This document shows positions 9,965 to 19,078 of a stretch of DNA of 64,000 bases, one piece after another. The notes under the pieces are model-generated. The model did not search any database. It saw only the letters and a program-made list of their open reading frames with translations, and had not been told where the DNA came from. Position numbers and translations under genes: made by a program. This DNA comes from Corynebacterium sp. ACRPS. Lineage in GTDB: Bacteria > Actinomycetota > Actinomycetes > Mycobacteriales > Mycobacteriaceae. Location: NCBI RefSeq assembly GCF_022346005.1, contig NZ_JAKRMY010000006.1, positions 62,001 to 126,000 of the forward strand, in the 5' to 3' direction. How positions within the stretch are numbered: the stretch's first letter is position 1; each line of letters opens with the position of its first letter.

Positions 9965-10007
9965 GCCGCCTTCCCGTCTCTCTTCGTAAAGAGTATGGGA
10001 AGGCGGC
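9965..10007 (-). terminator. rho-independent terminator after rplQ
   Basis: Perfect 11-bp arms GCCGCCTTCCC (9965-9975) and GGGAAGGCGGC (9997-10007), with a second small stem CTCTT/AAGAG in the loop. On the minus strand the hairpin is followed by TTTTGTCGTTTT. It ends the rpsM-rplQ transcript. Confidence 0.88.
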
Positions 10008-10088
10008 GATTGTGCGCTACTGCTGCGAGTAGTCGGTGCAATCCACGCGCGGCGTTAGGGCCGACGCGGATTCAGTGGCCGAGGGAGA

Positions 10089-10601
10089 TTACTTCTCCTC
10101 GGACTCCTCAGCAGAGGTGTTCTCAGCTGCGGTGTCCTCGGCCGGAGCCTCGGTCTCTGCAGCCTCGTCTGCCTGAGCTTCTTCAGCCTCAGCGGCCTTG
10201 GAAGCGGCAGCGCGGGTAGCGCGGTTAGCCTCGGAGGTCACGGTCTCCTCAAGAACGAGGGAGATCTGGGACATCGGGGCGTTATCACCGGTGCGGTTGT
10301 CCAGCTTGATGGTGCGGGTGTAGCCACCCTCACGGTTCTCAAACTTCGGTGCAACCTCGTCGAACAGGTGGGAAACAACATCCTTGCGCGGGATGAGCTT
10401 CAGCACTGCGCGGCGGTCAGCAATGGTGCCGGACTTAGCCTTGGTGATGATCTTTTCGACGTACGGGCGAAGAACCTTCGCCTTGGCATCGGTGGTCTTG
10501 ATGGCGCCGTGCTCGATCAGGCTAGCTGCCAAGTTGCTCAGCATGTGAGCTTGCTGCTTGGCGGAGCCACCGAGACGGGCACCCTTCTTCGGGGTAGGCA
10601 T
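10089..10601 (-). CDS. rplQ: 50S ribosomal protein L17
   Basis: 170 residues. The first ~120 residues are the conserved core ([20 protein letters not shown], then [11 protein letters not shown] and RKDVVSHLF). The last ~50 residues are a low-complexity Ala/Glu/Asp tail ([20 protein letters not shown] and onward) absent from E. coli L17 but common in corynebacteria and relatives. Last gene of the alpha operon, 67 bp after rpoA. Confidence 0.97.
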   Translation of the reverse strand: MPTPKKGARLGGSAKQQAHMLSNLAASLIEHGAIKTTDAKAKVLRPYVEKIITKAKSGTIADRRAVLKLIPRKDVVSHLFDEVAPKFENREGGYTRTIKLDNRTGDNAPMSQISLVLEETVTSEANRATRAAASKAAEAEEAQADEAAETEAPAEDTAAENTSAEESEEK

Positions 10602-10668
10602 TGTTTACTCCTCGTGTGCGGTAAAAGTTGAGCGCGCGGCAACGAGTGCCGCAGTTCAGGGTGATTCT

Positions 10669-11679
10669 TTACTCGGAATCGTCCGCAGCCGGGTCCTTGA
10701 AGTCACCGGTTTCTGCGTCGTAGCCCTCGAGCTGGGTGGGGTCGAAGTCCTCAGGGGTGTCCTTCAGAGCAAGGCCCAAGTTAGCCAGCTTGATCTTTAC
10801 CTCATTAATCGACTTCTGACCGAAGTTGCGGATATCCAGCAGGTCGGACTCGGTGCATTCTGCAAGCTCGCCGACGGTGTGGATTTCCTGACGCTTCAGG
10901 CAGTTATAGGAGCGAACGGAGAAGTTCAAGTCCTCGATAGGCATGCCGTAGGCGGCGATATACTCGGTCTCCTGCGGGGAGGGGCCGATCTCGATGCCTT
11001 CGGCTGCGTTGTTCAGCTCGCGTGCCAGGCCGAACAGTTCGACCAAGGTGCCGCCGGCAGAAGCCAGGGCATCGCGGGCGGAAATCGAGTTCTTGGTTTC
11101 GACGTCGATGGTCAGCTTGTCAAAGTCGGTGCGCTGCTCAACACGAGTAGCTTCGACCTTGTAGGAGACCTTCAGCACTGGGGAGTAGATCTGGTCGATT
11201 GGAATACGGCCGATTTCCCCAGAGGTTGCGGCAGCCGGGACGTAGCCACGGCCGCGCTCAACGACGAGCTCAATGTCCAGCTTAGCGGTGTCATTCAGCG
11301 AAGCGATGTGCAGATCCGGATTGTGGATCTCCACGCCAGCCGGCGGCTGGATATCGCCCGCGGTGACATCACCAGGGCCTTCCTTGCTCAGGTACATAAC
11401 CACCGGCTCATCGAAGTCGGAGGACAGGACCATGCTCTTGATGTTCAAGATGATCTCAGAAACGTCTTCCTTCACACCGTTGATGGTGGTGAACTCGTGG
11501 AGCACACCATCAATCTTGATGGAGGTTACCGCTGCGCCCGGGATGGACGACAGCAGGGTGCGACGCAGCGAGTTACCGAGGGTGTAACCAAAGCCCGGCT
11601 CGAGCGGTTCGATAACGAACTTGGAACGAGACGAGTCGATGAATTCCTCGGTGAGCTGAGGACGCTGGGAAATGAGCAT
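10669..11679 (-). CDS. rpoA: RNA polymerase alpha subunit
   Basis: 336 residues. N-terminal assembly domain starting [15 protein letters not shown] with the dimerisation motif [20 protein letters not shown]. The C-terminal domain contains [20 protein letters not shown] and [16 protein letters not shown], which contact UP-elements and activators. An acidic tail of about 25 residues follows. Sits between rpsD and rplQ as in other actinobacteria. Confidence 0.98.
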   Translation of the reverse strand: MLISQRPQLTEEFIDSSRSKFVIEPLEPGFGYTLGNSLRRTLLSSIPGAAVTSIKIDGVLHEFTTINGVKEDVSEIILNIKSMVLSSDFDEPVVMYLSKEGPGDVTAGDIQPPAGVEIHNPDLHIASLNDTAKLDIELVVERGRGYVPAAATSGEIGRIPIDQIYSPVLKVSYKVEATRVEQRTDFDKLTIDVETKNSISARDALASAGGTLVELFGLARELNNAAEGIEIGPSPQETEYIAAYGMPIEDLNFSVRSYNCLKRQEIHTVGELAECTESDLLDIRNFGQKSINEVKIKLANLGLALKDTPEDFDPTQLEGYDAETGDFKDPAADDSE

Positions 11680-11793
11680 TTCAATTCTCCTTTTCGGCGA
11701 CCGCTATTTGACGCCGGTAGAGGGGGTAAAAATCTTGAGGTTGAAGATTCCTGATGGACCGCGTGGCCGTGAAGGGCCGTGCGGTATAACAGT

Positions 11794-12399
11794 TTACTTC
11801 GAGTAAAGCTCGACGATGAGCTGCTCTTGCAGCGGAATGTCGATCTGAGCGCGCTCGGGCAACTGGTGCACGAGGATGCGCAGCGTATCAGGAACGACCT
11901 GCAACCATGCCGGTACGTTGGCATCGATAAGAGCGTCCTGAGCGTCTTCGAACCATTCCATCTTCTGGGACCGCGGGCGGACATCGATGATGTCGTACTG
12001 CGTAACCCGGTAGGACGGGATGTTGATGTTCTTGCCGTTCACGGTGAAGTGACCGTGGGAAACGAGCTGGCGAGCCTGGCGGCGGGTGCGTGCCAGACCG
12101 GCGCGGTAAACCACGTTGTCGAGGCGGGTCTCCAGCAGGATGACCAGGTTGTCACCGGTCTTGCCTGGGAGGCGGTTAGCCTCGGTGTAGTAGCGGCGGA
12201 ACTGACGCTCCAGCACACCGTAGGTGTACTTTGCCTTCTGCTTCTCCTGGAGCTGCAGCAGGTACTCAGATTCCTTGATGCGGTTGCGGCCAGCCTGTCC
12301 CGGAGGGTACGGGCGGCGCTCGAATGCCATGTCTCCGCCGACCAAGTCGACGCGAAGACGGCGGGATACGCGGGTAGCGGGGCCAGTGTAACGAGCCAT
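11794..12399 (-). CDS. rpsD: 30S ribosomal protein S4
   Basis: 201 residues, the normal length. Begins [19 protein letters not shown]; contains the S4 RNA-binding fold ([20 protein letters not shown], then [15 protein letters not shown]). Primary 16S rRNA-binding protein of the small-subunit body. It lacks the N-terminal zinc-cysteine cluster, so it is the C-minus paralogue type. 114 bp separate it from rpoA, enough for an extra promoter. Confidence 0.98.
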   Translation of the reverse strand: MARYTGPATRVSRRLRVDLVGGDMAFERRPYPPGQAGRNRIKESEYLLQLQEKQKAKYTYGVLERQFRRYYTEANRLPGKTGDNLVILLETRLDNVVYRAGLARTRRQARQLVSHGHFTVNGKNINIPSYRVTQYDIIDVRPRSQKMEWFEDAQDALIDANVPAWLQVVPDTLRILVHQLPERAQIDIPLQEQLIVELYSK

Positions 12400-12420
12400 T
12401 TTCTTACCTCTTTCCTTCCC

Positions 12421-12825
12421 TTAAACCTTGCGACGCTTGGTCGGACGGCAGCCGTTGTGCGGCTGTGGAGTTGCATCCGTGATCGAGGAAACCTCGAGGC
12501 CTGCAGCCTGCAGGGAACGGATGGCGGTCTCGCGGCCGGAGCCCGGACCCTTGACGAATACGTCAACCTTCTTCATGCCGTGGTCCATTGCCTTACGTGC
12601 GGCGCTTTCAGCGGCCATCTGCGCAGCGAACGGAGTGGACTTGCGGGAACCCTTGAAGCCAACGTGGCCGGAGGATGCCCAGGAGATAACAGCACCGGTC
12701 TGATCGGTGATCGAGACGATGGTGTTGTTGAAGGTGGACTTGATGTATGCGTGGCCCAGAGCCACATTCTTCTTGACGACGCGACGGCCGGAACGGCGTG
12801 CGCCGGAACGAGTCTTTGGAGGCAT
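12421..12825 (-). CDS. rpsK: 30S ribosomal protein S11
   Basis: 134 residues: [20 protein letters not shown], then the conserved [17 protein letters not shown] and [20 protein letters not shown], ending in the basic [12 protein letters not shown]. Platform protein of the small subunit. Three bases after rpsM. Confidence 0.98.
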   Translation of the reverse strand: MPPKTRSGARRSGRRVVKKNVALGHAYIKSTFNNTIVSITDQTGAVISWASSGHVGFKGSRKSTPFAAQMAAESAARKAMDHGMKKVDVFVKGPGSGRETAIRSLQAAGLEVSSITDATPQPHNGCRPTKRRKV

Positions 12826-12828
12826 GAA

Positions 12829-13197
12829 CTACTTCTTCTTTCCTGCGATCGTCTTCTTCGGGCCCTTACGAGTACGCGCGTTGGTCTTCGTACGCTGACC
12901 GCGTACCGGCAGACCGCGACGGTGGCGCAGACCCTTGTAGCTTCCGATTTCAATCTTGCGACGAATATCAGCCTGAACCTGGCGGCGGAGGTCACCCTCT
13001 ACCTTCCAGGAGCCTTCAATTGCGTCACGCAGTGCCGAAACCTGTTCATCATCCAGGTTGTCGGTGCGCAGGTCAGGAGAAATGCCAGTCTTTTCTAGCA
13101 ATTCCTTGGCACGGGTTGGACCGATGCCGTAGATGTAGGTGAGAGCGACCTCCATACGCTTATTGCGTGGGAGGTCAACACCAGCTAGACGTGCCAT
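12829..13197 (-). CDS. rpsM: 30S ribosomal protein S13
   Basis: 122 residues: [34 protein letters not shown], and the C-terminal [20 protein letters not shown] extension that reaches the P-site tRNA. The 182-bp gap to infA contains no rpmJ, which lies at this place in many other bacteria. Confidence 0.98.
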   Translation of the reverse strand: MARLAGVDLPRNKRMEVALTYIYGIGPTRAKELLEKTGISPDLRTDNLDDEQVSALRDAIEGSWKVEGDLRRQVQADIRRKIEIGSYKGLRHRRGLPVRGQRTKTNARTRKGPKKTIAGKKK

Positions 13198-13379
13198 AAG
13201 GCGTGTCCTTTCGGGTTGTTACGGCGGTTTTCTCCCCATCCGTCCCGCTCCATGCAACGCTTCGCCCGGACCGTGCCGGGGATCCTTGGGTTGCTTACCA
13301 GTGCGGGCTCAGGCCACCGTAGCCTGAGGTGTACAGGACAAAACCATGCTTCGCCCTTGGGTGAGGAGGCTGACTGTGT
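13198..13379. other. infA-rpsM intergenic region without rpmJ
   Basis: Contains a perfect 7-bp inverted repeat CTCAGGC/GCCTGAG (13308-13314 and 13322-13328, 7-base loop). There is no adjacent U-run, so it is not a classical terminator; it could be a leader hairpin for rpsM or a partial attenuator after infA. Confidence 0.4.
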
Positions 13380-13598
13380 TTACTTGTAGCGGTAGACGAT
13401 GCGTCCGCGGGTCAGGTCATAAGGAGACAGCTCTACGACGACGCGATCCTCCGGGAGGATGCGGATGTAGTGCTGACGCATCTTACCGGAAATGTGTGCA
13501 AGAACCTTGTGCCCATTGTCGAGCTCGACACGGAACATTGCGTTTGGCAAAGGCTCGACGATGCGACCCTCTACCTCAATTGCGCCTTCCTTAGCCAT
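13380..13598 (-). CDS. infA: translation initiation factor IF-1
   Basis: 72 residues from the ATG at 13598 ([20 protein letters not shown]), an OB-fold protein with the usual ending [11 protein letters not shown]. An upstream in-frame extension to 13673 exists but begins inside the intergenic region and has no homology, so the shorter start is chosen. IF-1 occupies the ribosomal A site during initiation. Confidence 0.97.
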   Translation of the reverse strand: MAKEGAIEVEGRIVEPLPNAMFRVELDNGHKVLAHISGKMRQHYIRILPEDRVVVELSPYDLTRGRIVYRYK

Positions 13599-13784
13599 AA
13601 CCTCTACTTTTCTGGCGACAGACAAGTACCTGTCACCTGCATGTTTGTTGTCTACTGCGGTGGTGCAAGCCAACCAGACCTACTGGCGCTATACACCGTC
13701 AAACCAGCATACGCTGCAGCGACACGATTTCCAAACCGTACGCACTTTCATAAATCCCAAACCAGCGGAGTAAAACTAAAAATA

Positions 13785-13825
13785 CCCTCGAGCTCAGTTC
13801 CTGATTCTGGAACCAAGCGCGAGGG
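13785..13825 (-). terminator. terminator downstream of the L,D-transpeptidase gene
   Basis: Compound hairpin with outer arms CCCTCG (13785-13790) and CGAGGG (13820-13825) and inner arms GTTCC/GGAAC. On the minus strand it is followed by TATTTTTAGTTTTA, the U-rich tract of an intrinsic terminator. It separates the transpeptidase gene from infA. Confidence 0.82.
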
Positions 13826-13857
13826 CGAGGCGCGTTAACGCGGTGAGCTACATCGAA

Positions 13858-14649
13858 TTAGTAGATGTAGACCTTGTCACCAATCTGGACATCGTTCCAA
13901 TAGCGAACCGCGGCATCGTACGGCAGATGCACGCAACCGTTGGAGTCAACGTTGGTGTTGTCCAGGTGGAAAGCGTGGCCGTTATTGGTGAAGTAAATGG
14001 AGTACGGCATCGGTGCGTTATTGAACTCGCGGGAGATTTCGTCCTTCACCTTGCGGTTGACGTGGAAGGTACCGCGCGGGGTTTCCTCACCCACCATGCC
14101 GGCGGACATGGATGGGGAAATGTAGGAGACGTCGCCACCTTCCTGCAGCCAGGTGCGGCGGCCGTCAAGGTCGACACAGATCTTGGCGTCTGCCGGGCAG
14201 GAACCGCGGTCGAACTGGTTAGCGCGGCGCTGCTCCTCCGCACGGCGCGCCGCCTCTTCAGCCTTCGCCTTTTCTTCCGCAATCTGCTGTGCGTGTGCGC
14301 GCTCAGCGGCCTCGCGAGCCTGGCGTGCTTCCTCGTTCTTCTGCGCAACTAGGCCCGGGAAAAGGAATTCCAGTGCACTATCCACTGCGGACTGTACATT
14401 CGGTGCCAGTTCTGGGGCGTACTTCTCAGCCTGATCCAGGATGTCAGTACGGGTCTGCCATGCCTGGTCACGGGTCTGGCCTTGGAAGTTATCAACCTGC
14501 TGCTGGGCCTGTGCGGTGAGCTGGTCGAGATTAGGGAGTTGCTGAGCAGAAGCTGCCGGGGCGCCGGCAATAGTGCTCAATGCCATGACGCCAGCCACTG
14601 CTGGTGCAGCAACGGTGGCACTTAACTTGCGGAGGCTGAATTTAGACAT
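13858..14649 (-). CDS. secreted L,D-transpeptidase (YkuD domain)
   Basis: 263 residues. A Sec signal peptide ends at ASA35. After a Gln-rich stretch, a charged Ala/Glu/Arg helix (about residues 97-147: NEEARQAREAAERAHAQQIA and onward) looks like a coiled coil. The C-terminal ~110 residues are a YkuD catalytic domain with His228 (AFHLDNTN) and nucleophile Cys239 in VDSNGCVHLP. Such enzymes form 3-3 cross-links in peptidoglycan or attach proteins to it. There is no immunoglobulin-like domain as in mycobacterial Ldt enzymes; the coiled coil may act as the spacer instead. It sits between map and infA, inside an otherwise housekeeping block, with its own terminator. Confidence 0.9.
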   Translation of the reverse strand: MSKFSLRKLSATVAAPAVAGVMALSTIAGAPAASAQQLPNLDQLTAQAQQQVDNFQGQTRDQAWQTRTDILDQAEKYAPELAPNVQSAVDSALEFLFPGLVAQKNEEARQAREAAERAHAQQIAEEKAKAEEAARRAEEQRRANQFDRGSCPADAKICVDLDGRRTWLQEGGDVSYISPSMSAGMVGEETPRGTFHVNRKVKDEISREFNNAPMPYSIYFTNNGHAFHLDNTNVDSNGCVHLPYDAAVRYWNDVQIGDKVYIY

Positions 14650-14717
14650 AGTGGTGAGTATAAACCTTTCAGGGAATTATCGCCTAGTTTAAGCGGCGAT
14701 TTTTCGGGGAATAAGTA

Positions 14718-15512
14718 TTAGTAGCGCCTGGTGAGGATGCGCGGGCCGTCCACCGTCGCGGCCACCGTGTGCTCCCAGTGGGCGGCAACGGAGCCGTCGA
14801 GCGTGACCACCGTCCAGTCATCTTCTAGCACCGCACTATCGACGGTGCCCAAGGTGAGCATGGGTTCGATGGCCAGGACGGAGCCCTCCTGGATGAGGGG
14901 ACCGCGGCCGGGCTTTCCCTCATTTTCCAAGTAGGGCTCTTCGTGCATGGTGCGGCCAATGCCATGTCCGCCGTAACCATCCACGATGTAGAGGGATACG
15001 CCAAACTTGTCCTCTGCGCGGTAAGTCGCCTGCTCCAGGGCGTGGGAGACATCCGTCAGGCGGTTGCCCGGCACCATCGCCTGTAGCCCTTCCATGAGCA
15101 CCCATTCGGTCGCCGCGTTCAATGCCGCAACGCCCGGGTCGAGTTCGCCGATGGGAAAGGACCACGCGCTATCTCCTACCCACCCATCGAGGGTGGCGCC
15201 GCAGTCGATGGAGACGAGGTCGGCATCGGCAAGCACCGTCTTAGCATCCGGGATGCCGTGCACGATGACATCGTTAACGGAGGAGCAAATGGAGCCCGGA
15301 AAGCCTTCGTAGCCCTTGAAGGTAGGGGTGGCACCGGCATCGCGGATTGTCTGTTCCGCCACCGCATCGAGCTCCAGCGTGCTCACTCCTGGCGCCGCCG
15401 CGGCACGGACTGCTTGCAGCGCCTTGCCGACGATCTCGCCAGCCGCCTGCATAGCATCCAGCTCGCCCGGGGTGCGGGCGGGAATGCGCTTGGTGCGGCG
15501 CCGAAAAGCCAT
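14718..15512 (-). CDS. map: methionine aminopeptidase type I
   Basis: 264 residues: [20 protein letters not shown], then the metal-ligand motifs [20 protein letters not shown] (two Asp), [14 protein letters not shown] (His and Glu) and [12 protein letters not shown] (Glu). Removes the initiator methionine co-translationally. The start overlaps the adk stop by one base (TAATG), so map, adk and secY form a tightly coupled unit. Confidence 0.97.
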   Translation of the reverse strand: MAFRRRTKRIPARTPGELDAMQAAGEIVGKALQAVRAAAAPGVSTLELDAVAEQTIRDAGATPTFKGYEGFPGSICSSVNDVIVHGIPDAKTVLADADLVSIDCGATLDGWVGDSAWSFPIGELDPGVAALNAATEWVLMEGLQAMVPGNRLTDVSHALEQATYRAEDKFGVSLYIVDGYGGHGIGRTMHEEPYLENEGKPGRGPLIQEGSVLAIEPMLTLGTVDSAVLEDDWTVVTLDGSVAAHWEHTVAATVDGPRILTRRY

Positions 15513-16057
15513 TACTTGCCCAGCGCTTCCATGGCGCGAGCGTTGATCTCTTCGACGGAGCCTTCTGCCTTGATGGGGATGATGGCATCGCCGTAGTGCT
15601 CGATGAGCGGGAAGGTCTCATCGCGGTAGACACCCAGGCGGGTGCGGATGGTTTCCTCGTTATCGTCGGCGCGGCCGCGGGCCATCATGCGCTCGACAAC
15701 GACGTCCTCAGAAACCTCGAAATTCAATACGCCGTCGAGCTTTTCGCCCTTCTTGGACAACAGCTCTTCCAGGATGTCTGCCTGCTCGGTGGTGCGCGGG
15801 AAGCCGTCCAAGAGGAAGCCGTTTTTGGCGTCGTCTTGGCTGAGGCGCTCTTCTACCATGCGCGCGGTGACATCGGTAGGCACTAGCTTTCCGGCGTCAA
15901 TATAGGACTTCGCCTCAACGCCCAGCGGGGTGCCCTCGCCAATATTGGCGCGGAAGAGGTCACCGGTAGAGATGTGTGGAACGCCGAGCTTTTCGCTCAG
16001 GATTGCTGCCTGGGTGCCTTTGCCAGCACCGGGAGGGCCAAGAAGTACAAGACGCAT
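15512..16057 (-). CDS. adk: adenylate kinase
   Basis: 181 residues, the short form without the zinc-type LID insertion. Walker [11 protein letters not shown] at residues 7-16, AMP-binding [12 protein letters not shown], and [12 protein letters not shown]. Interconverts ATP and AMP with two ADP. Overlaps both secY upstream and map downstream by one base through TAATG junctions. Confidence 0.98.
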   Translation of the reverse strand: MRLVLLGPPGAGKGTQAAILSEKLGVPHISTGDLFRANIGEGTPLGVEAKSYIDAGKLVPTDVTARMVEERLSQDDAKNGFLLDGFPRTTEQADILEELLSKKGEKLDGVLNFEVSEDVVVERMMARGRADDNEETIRTRLGVYRDETFPLIEHYGDAIIPIKAEGSVEEINARAMEALGK

Positions 16058-17382
16058 TATTTCAATAGTCCTTCGTAGTTGGATTGGAGAAGTTGGGATT
16101 CAATTTGCTTGACCGTGGTCAACGCGACGGAGACCATAATCAAGATGGCGGTACCGCCAAAGGCGGAGGTGCCGTTAGCAGAAGAGTGGCCGACGCCGAG
16201 GTCCAGGAGGATATTCGGCAAAATGGCAATCAACGCCAAGTACAGGGCACCGACGCTGAGCAGGCGGTTCATAACAAAGCCGAGGTACTCCGCCGTAGGG
16301 CGGCCCGGGCGGATGCCTGGGATGAAGCCACCGTACTTCTTCATGTTATCCGCTTGCTCGGCGGGGTCGTACTGCACCGAAACGTAGAAGTATGCGAAGA
16401 AAATGGTCAACAGGAAGTACAAGACGATGTACTGCCAGGACGACGGCGCCTGCAGGTGCGCAATGACATTGCGCTGCCACCAGTTATCCGGGGTGTTCAC
16501 GGAGCTGGAGTTGACGATCTGCGTGATCAGCACCGGCATGTAGATAAGCGAGGAGGCGAAGATGACTGGGATAACGCCGGCCTGGTTGACCTTGAGCGGC
16601 AAGTAGGTGGAAGAGCCACCGTACTGGCGACGGCCCACCATGCGCTTGGCGTACTGCACCGGGATGCGGCGCTGGCCCTGCTCGATGAAGGTAATGCCGA
16701 CGACCAAGACGATAAGGCCGACCAACACCATCGCGAAGACCATGCCGCCGTTGTTTTGCAGGATATTCATGCCATCGGTAGGCAGGCGCGTAGCAATACC
16801 AGCGAAAATGAGCAGGGACATGCCGTTGCCAATGCCCTTTTCCGTAATCAGCTCGCCCATCCACATTACGAGGACGGCACCGGAGGTCATCGTCACCACG
16901 AGCAGGATGAGGGTGAAGAAGTTGCGGTCTTCTGCTAAGACCGGCACGCCCTGGCCCAGCAGCTGCTCGCGGTCCGCCAGCGCGACGATGCCGGAGGATT
17001 GCAGCAGCGCCAAGGCGACCGTGAGGTAGCGGGTGTACTGGGTCATTTTCGCCTGCCCAGATTGACCTTCCTTCTTCAGCTGCTCAAAGCGCGGGATGAC
17101 CACGGTCAGCAGCTGCACGATAATGGACGCCGTAATGTAGGGCATGATGCCGATGGCGAAGATCGACAGCTGCAATAGGGCGCCGCCAGAAAACAAGTTA
17201 ATCACGGAGTAGAGGTCTCCGGATTCCTCTGTCAGTTGACGCAAGCGTCCTGCAATTGACGCGTAATCTACACCCGGCGACGGGATCTGTGCACCGATGC
17301 GGTACGCAATGATCATCACGACGGTGAAGACGATCTTCTTGCGTAGGTCGGCATCCTTAAAAGCCTGCAAAATGGCGGACAC
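16057..17382 (-). CDS. secY: protein translocase subunit SecY
   Basis: 441 residues from GTG 17382, preceded by CAGGAGG eight bases upstream. A longer frame to 17445 lacks this support. Starts [20 protein letters not shown]; ten membrane spans are visible, with the conserved [20 protein letters not shown] near the C-terminus. Central pore of the Sec translocon. Unlike the classical order, rplO does not directly precede it: the lipid genes at 17.7-20.6 kb are inserted between them. Confidence 0.97.
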   Translation of the reverse strand: MSAILQAFKDADLRKKIVFTVVMIIAYRIGAQIPSPGVDYASIAGRLRQLTEESGDLYSVINLFSGGALLQLSIFAIGIMPYITASIIVQLLTVVIPRFEQLKKEGQSGQAKMTQYTRYLTVALALLQSSGIVALADREQLLGQGVPVLAEDRNFFTLILLVVTMTSGAVLVMWMGELITEKGIGNGMSLLIFAGIATRLPTDGMNILQNNGGMVFAMVLVGLIVLVVGITFIEQGQRRIPVQYAKRMVGRRQYGGSSTYLPLKVNQAGVIPVIFASSLIYMPVLITQIVNSSSVNTPDNWWQRNVIAHLQAPSSWQYIVLYFLLTIFFAYFYVSVQYDPAEQADNMKKYGGFIPGIRPGRPTAEYLGFVMNRLLSVGALYLALIAILPNILLDLGVGHSSANGTSAFGGTAILIMVSVALTTVKQIESQLLQSNYEGLLK

Positions 17383-17660
17383 TACAAAATCCTCCTGGCC
17401 TACCGCTGTCACGCGCGAATCTATGGATTCCTCACGCAGCAACACACGGAGGTGGACACTCGTTGGCCCCCTCAGGGCTCCACATCTTTCTCACACGGCG
17501 TTAAGAAGTAAAGACAAGGAGTCCCAAAGGAACGGTGGAACACTTTTGACCCCATAACCCTACCAGCTATATAACTGCGAGCCACATCTAACCCGCATTA
17601 TGTGACAATGATTGCCCATTCTTTCGCGCTTATTCCGCTAGGGGTTTACCATGTTAATTA
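17383..17660. other. intergenic region between secY and the methyltransferase gene
   Basis: Part of a 377-bp divergent gap. It must hold the secY promoter on the minus strand; AT-rich candidate -10 sequences occur around 17560-17580, but I cannot choose among them. No coding sequence is supported here. Confidence 0.35.
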
Positions 17661-17690
17661 TTGCCCTGCGCAATTTTCTACCCGTAGGAT
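17661..17690 (+). promoter_or_regulatory. sigma-A-type promoter of the lipid methyltransferase operon
   Basis: TTGCCC (17661-17666), an 18-bp spacer and TAGGAT (17685-17690), about 70 bp before the start codon. The -10 matches the one seen at the tuf promoter. Confidence 0.55.
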
Positions 17691-17710
17691 TCCGGCCTTG
17701 CGGTCCCTAA

Positions 17711-17732
17711 ACACCAAGGTCGTTATTGGTGT
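17711..17732 (+). promoter_or_regulatory. inverted repeat in leader of the methyltransferase gene
   Basis: Perfect 7-bp arms ACACCAA (17711-17717) and TTGGTGT (17726-17732) with an 8-base loop, located between the predicted promoter and the start codon. Could be an operator or an RNA hairpin; no family assignment. Confidence 0.35.
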
Positions 17733-17759
17733 GACCCCAACATTGCGAAAGAAGTCTGA

Positions 17760-19067
17760 ATGAGCAAAAAATTCACGCCGATGACCGTTGCTGAGATCAT
17801 CGACGTCTTCATCCCTAGTCCCAACCCGTTCCGCTGGGAGGCCTTTGATGGCTCGGCCACCGGCCCTGTCGATGCCGAATACAAGGTCACCATCAATAGC
17901 CTTGGCGGACTTGCTTATATCGCCACCCACCCAGGCGACGTCGGATTCGCCCGCGCCTATGTCACCGATGGCATCTCTGTAGAAGGCGAGCACCCCGCCC
18001 ACCCGTACGGCATCTTCAATGCCCTGCACGCCATGTATGACAAGTTTGAAAAACCCAGCGCTAAAGACTTGGCCCGCGTGGTTCGCTCGCTGGCTTCCAT
18101 GGGCGCTTTCCACATCCAGCCGGTGCCTGAGGTAGAGCGCGCCTCTTGGCTGCGCCGCAAGCTGCACGATGGCCTGTCCAAGCACTCCAAAGAGCGCGAC
18201 GCCGACGTTATTTCTGATCACTACGACGTGGGCAATGACTTCTACGAGCTCTTCTTGGGCGATTCCATGACCTATACCTGCGCCTACTTCCCCACCCCGG
18301 ACGCCACCCTGGAGGAGGCACAGGAAAACAAGTACCGCCTCATCTTTGACAAGCTGCGCCTGAAAGAAGGCGACACCCACCTAGACGTGGGCTGTGGCTG
18401 GGGCGGCATGGTGCGCTACGCCGCACGCCGCGGCGTGAAGTCCATCGGCGTGACCTTGTCGCAAGAGCAGGCCGAGTGGGGCCAAAAGAAAATCGAGGAA
18501 GAAGGCCTACAGGATCTGGCCGAGGTCCGATTCATGGACTACCGCGATGTCACCGAAGAAGGCTTTGATGCCATCTCCGCCATCGGCATCATCGAGCACA
18601 TCGGCGTGCAGAACTACGATGACTTCTTCAAGTTCATGTACAGCAAGCTCAAGATCGGCGGCCTGATGTTGAACCACAACATCACCTACCCGGATAACCA
18701 CAAGACGCCCAAAGGCGGCTTCATCGACCGCTATATTTTCCCCGATGGCGAGCTCACCGGTTCCGGCAACGTCACCAAGGCCATGCAGGACAATGGCTTC
18801 GAGGTCTTCCACACCGAATCCCTGCGCTTTGATTACATGCGCACCCTGCACGAGTGGTGCGAGAACTTGAAGGAGAACTGGGAAGAGGCCTGCAACCTGG
18901 TAGGCCTGCCCACCGCCCGCCTCTACGGCATCTACATGGCCGGCTCGGAGTGGGGCTTCGAGCGCAATATCATTAACCTCTACCACTTCTTGGGCATCAA
19001 GCTCGGCGAGGCCGGCTCCCGCGCCGGCGTGCCTGAGCGCCGTTGGTGGGAAGACAGCCGCTTTTAA
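17760..19067 (+). CDS. cyclopropane-fatty-acyl-phospholipid synthase family methyltransferase
   Basis: 435 residues. The SAM-binding motif HLDVGCGWGGMVRYAARRGV is near residue 200, followed by the CFAS-type IGVTLSQEQAEW and the catalytic-region IGIIEHIGVQNYDDFF. Other family hallmarks are SDHYDVGNDFYELFLGDSMT and YTCAYFP. This family transfers a methyl group to the double bond of a phospholipid-bound fatty acid. The adjacent FAD oxidoreductase suggests the actinobacterial 10-methyl fatty acid pathway (methyltransferase makes a 10-methylene acid, the partner reduces it; described under names such as tmsB/bfaB) rather than cyclopropanation. That substrate outcome is inference. A predicted promoter is at 17661-17690; 11 bp separate it from the next gene. 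Confidence 0.9.
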   Translation: MSKKFTPMTVAEIIDVFIPSPNPFRWEAFDGSATGPVDAEYKVTINSLGGLAYIATHPGDVGFARAYVTDGISVEGEHPAHPYGIFNALHAMYDKFEKPSAKDLARVVRSLASMGAFHIQPVPEVERASWLRRKLHDGLSKHSKERDADVISDHYDVGNDFYELFLGDSMTYTCAYFPTPDATLEEAQENKYRLIFDKLRLKEGDTHLDVGCGWGGMVRYAARRGVKSIGVTLSQEQAEWGQKKIEEEGLQDLAEVRFMDYRDVTEEGFDAISAIGIIEHIGVQNYDDFFKFMYSKLKIGGLMLNHNITYPDNHKTPKGGFIDRYIFPDGELTGSGNVTKAMQDNGFEVFHTESLRFDYMRTLHEWCENLKENWEEACNLVGLPTARLYGIYMAGSEWGFERNIINLYHFLGIKLGEAGSRAGVPERRWWEDSRF

Positions 19068-19078
19068 AAGGAGCCCAT

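Noticed and set aside
10558..13098. Long plus-strand open frames opposite rplQ, rpoA, rpsD, rpsK and rpsM (398 and 439 codons)
   Set aside because: They are antisense shadows caused by strong GC-rich third-position bias in highly expressed genes; no protein-like domains or ribosome-binding sites.
13198..13379. Expected rpmJ (L36) between infA and rpsM
   Set aside because: No cysteine-rich 37-40 residue frame is present on either strand of this gap.
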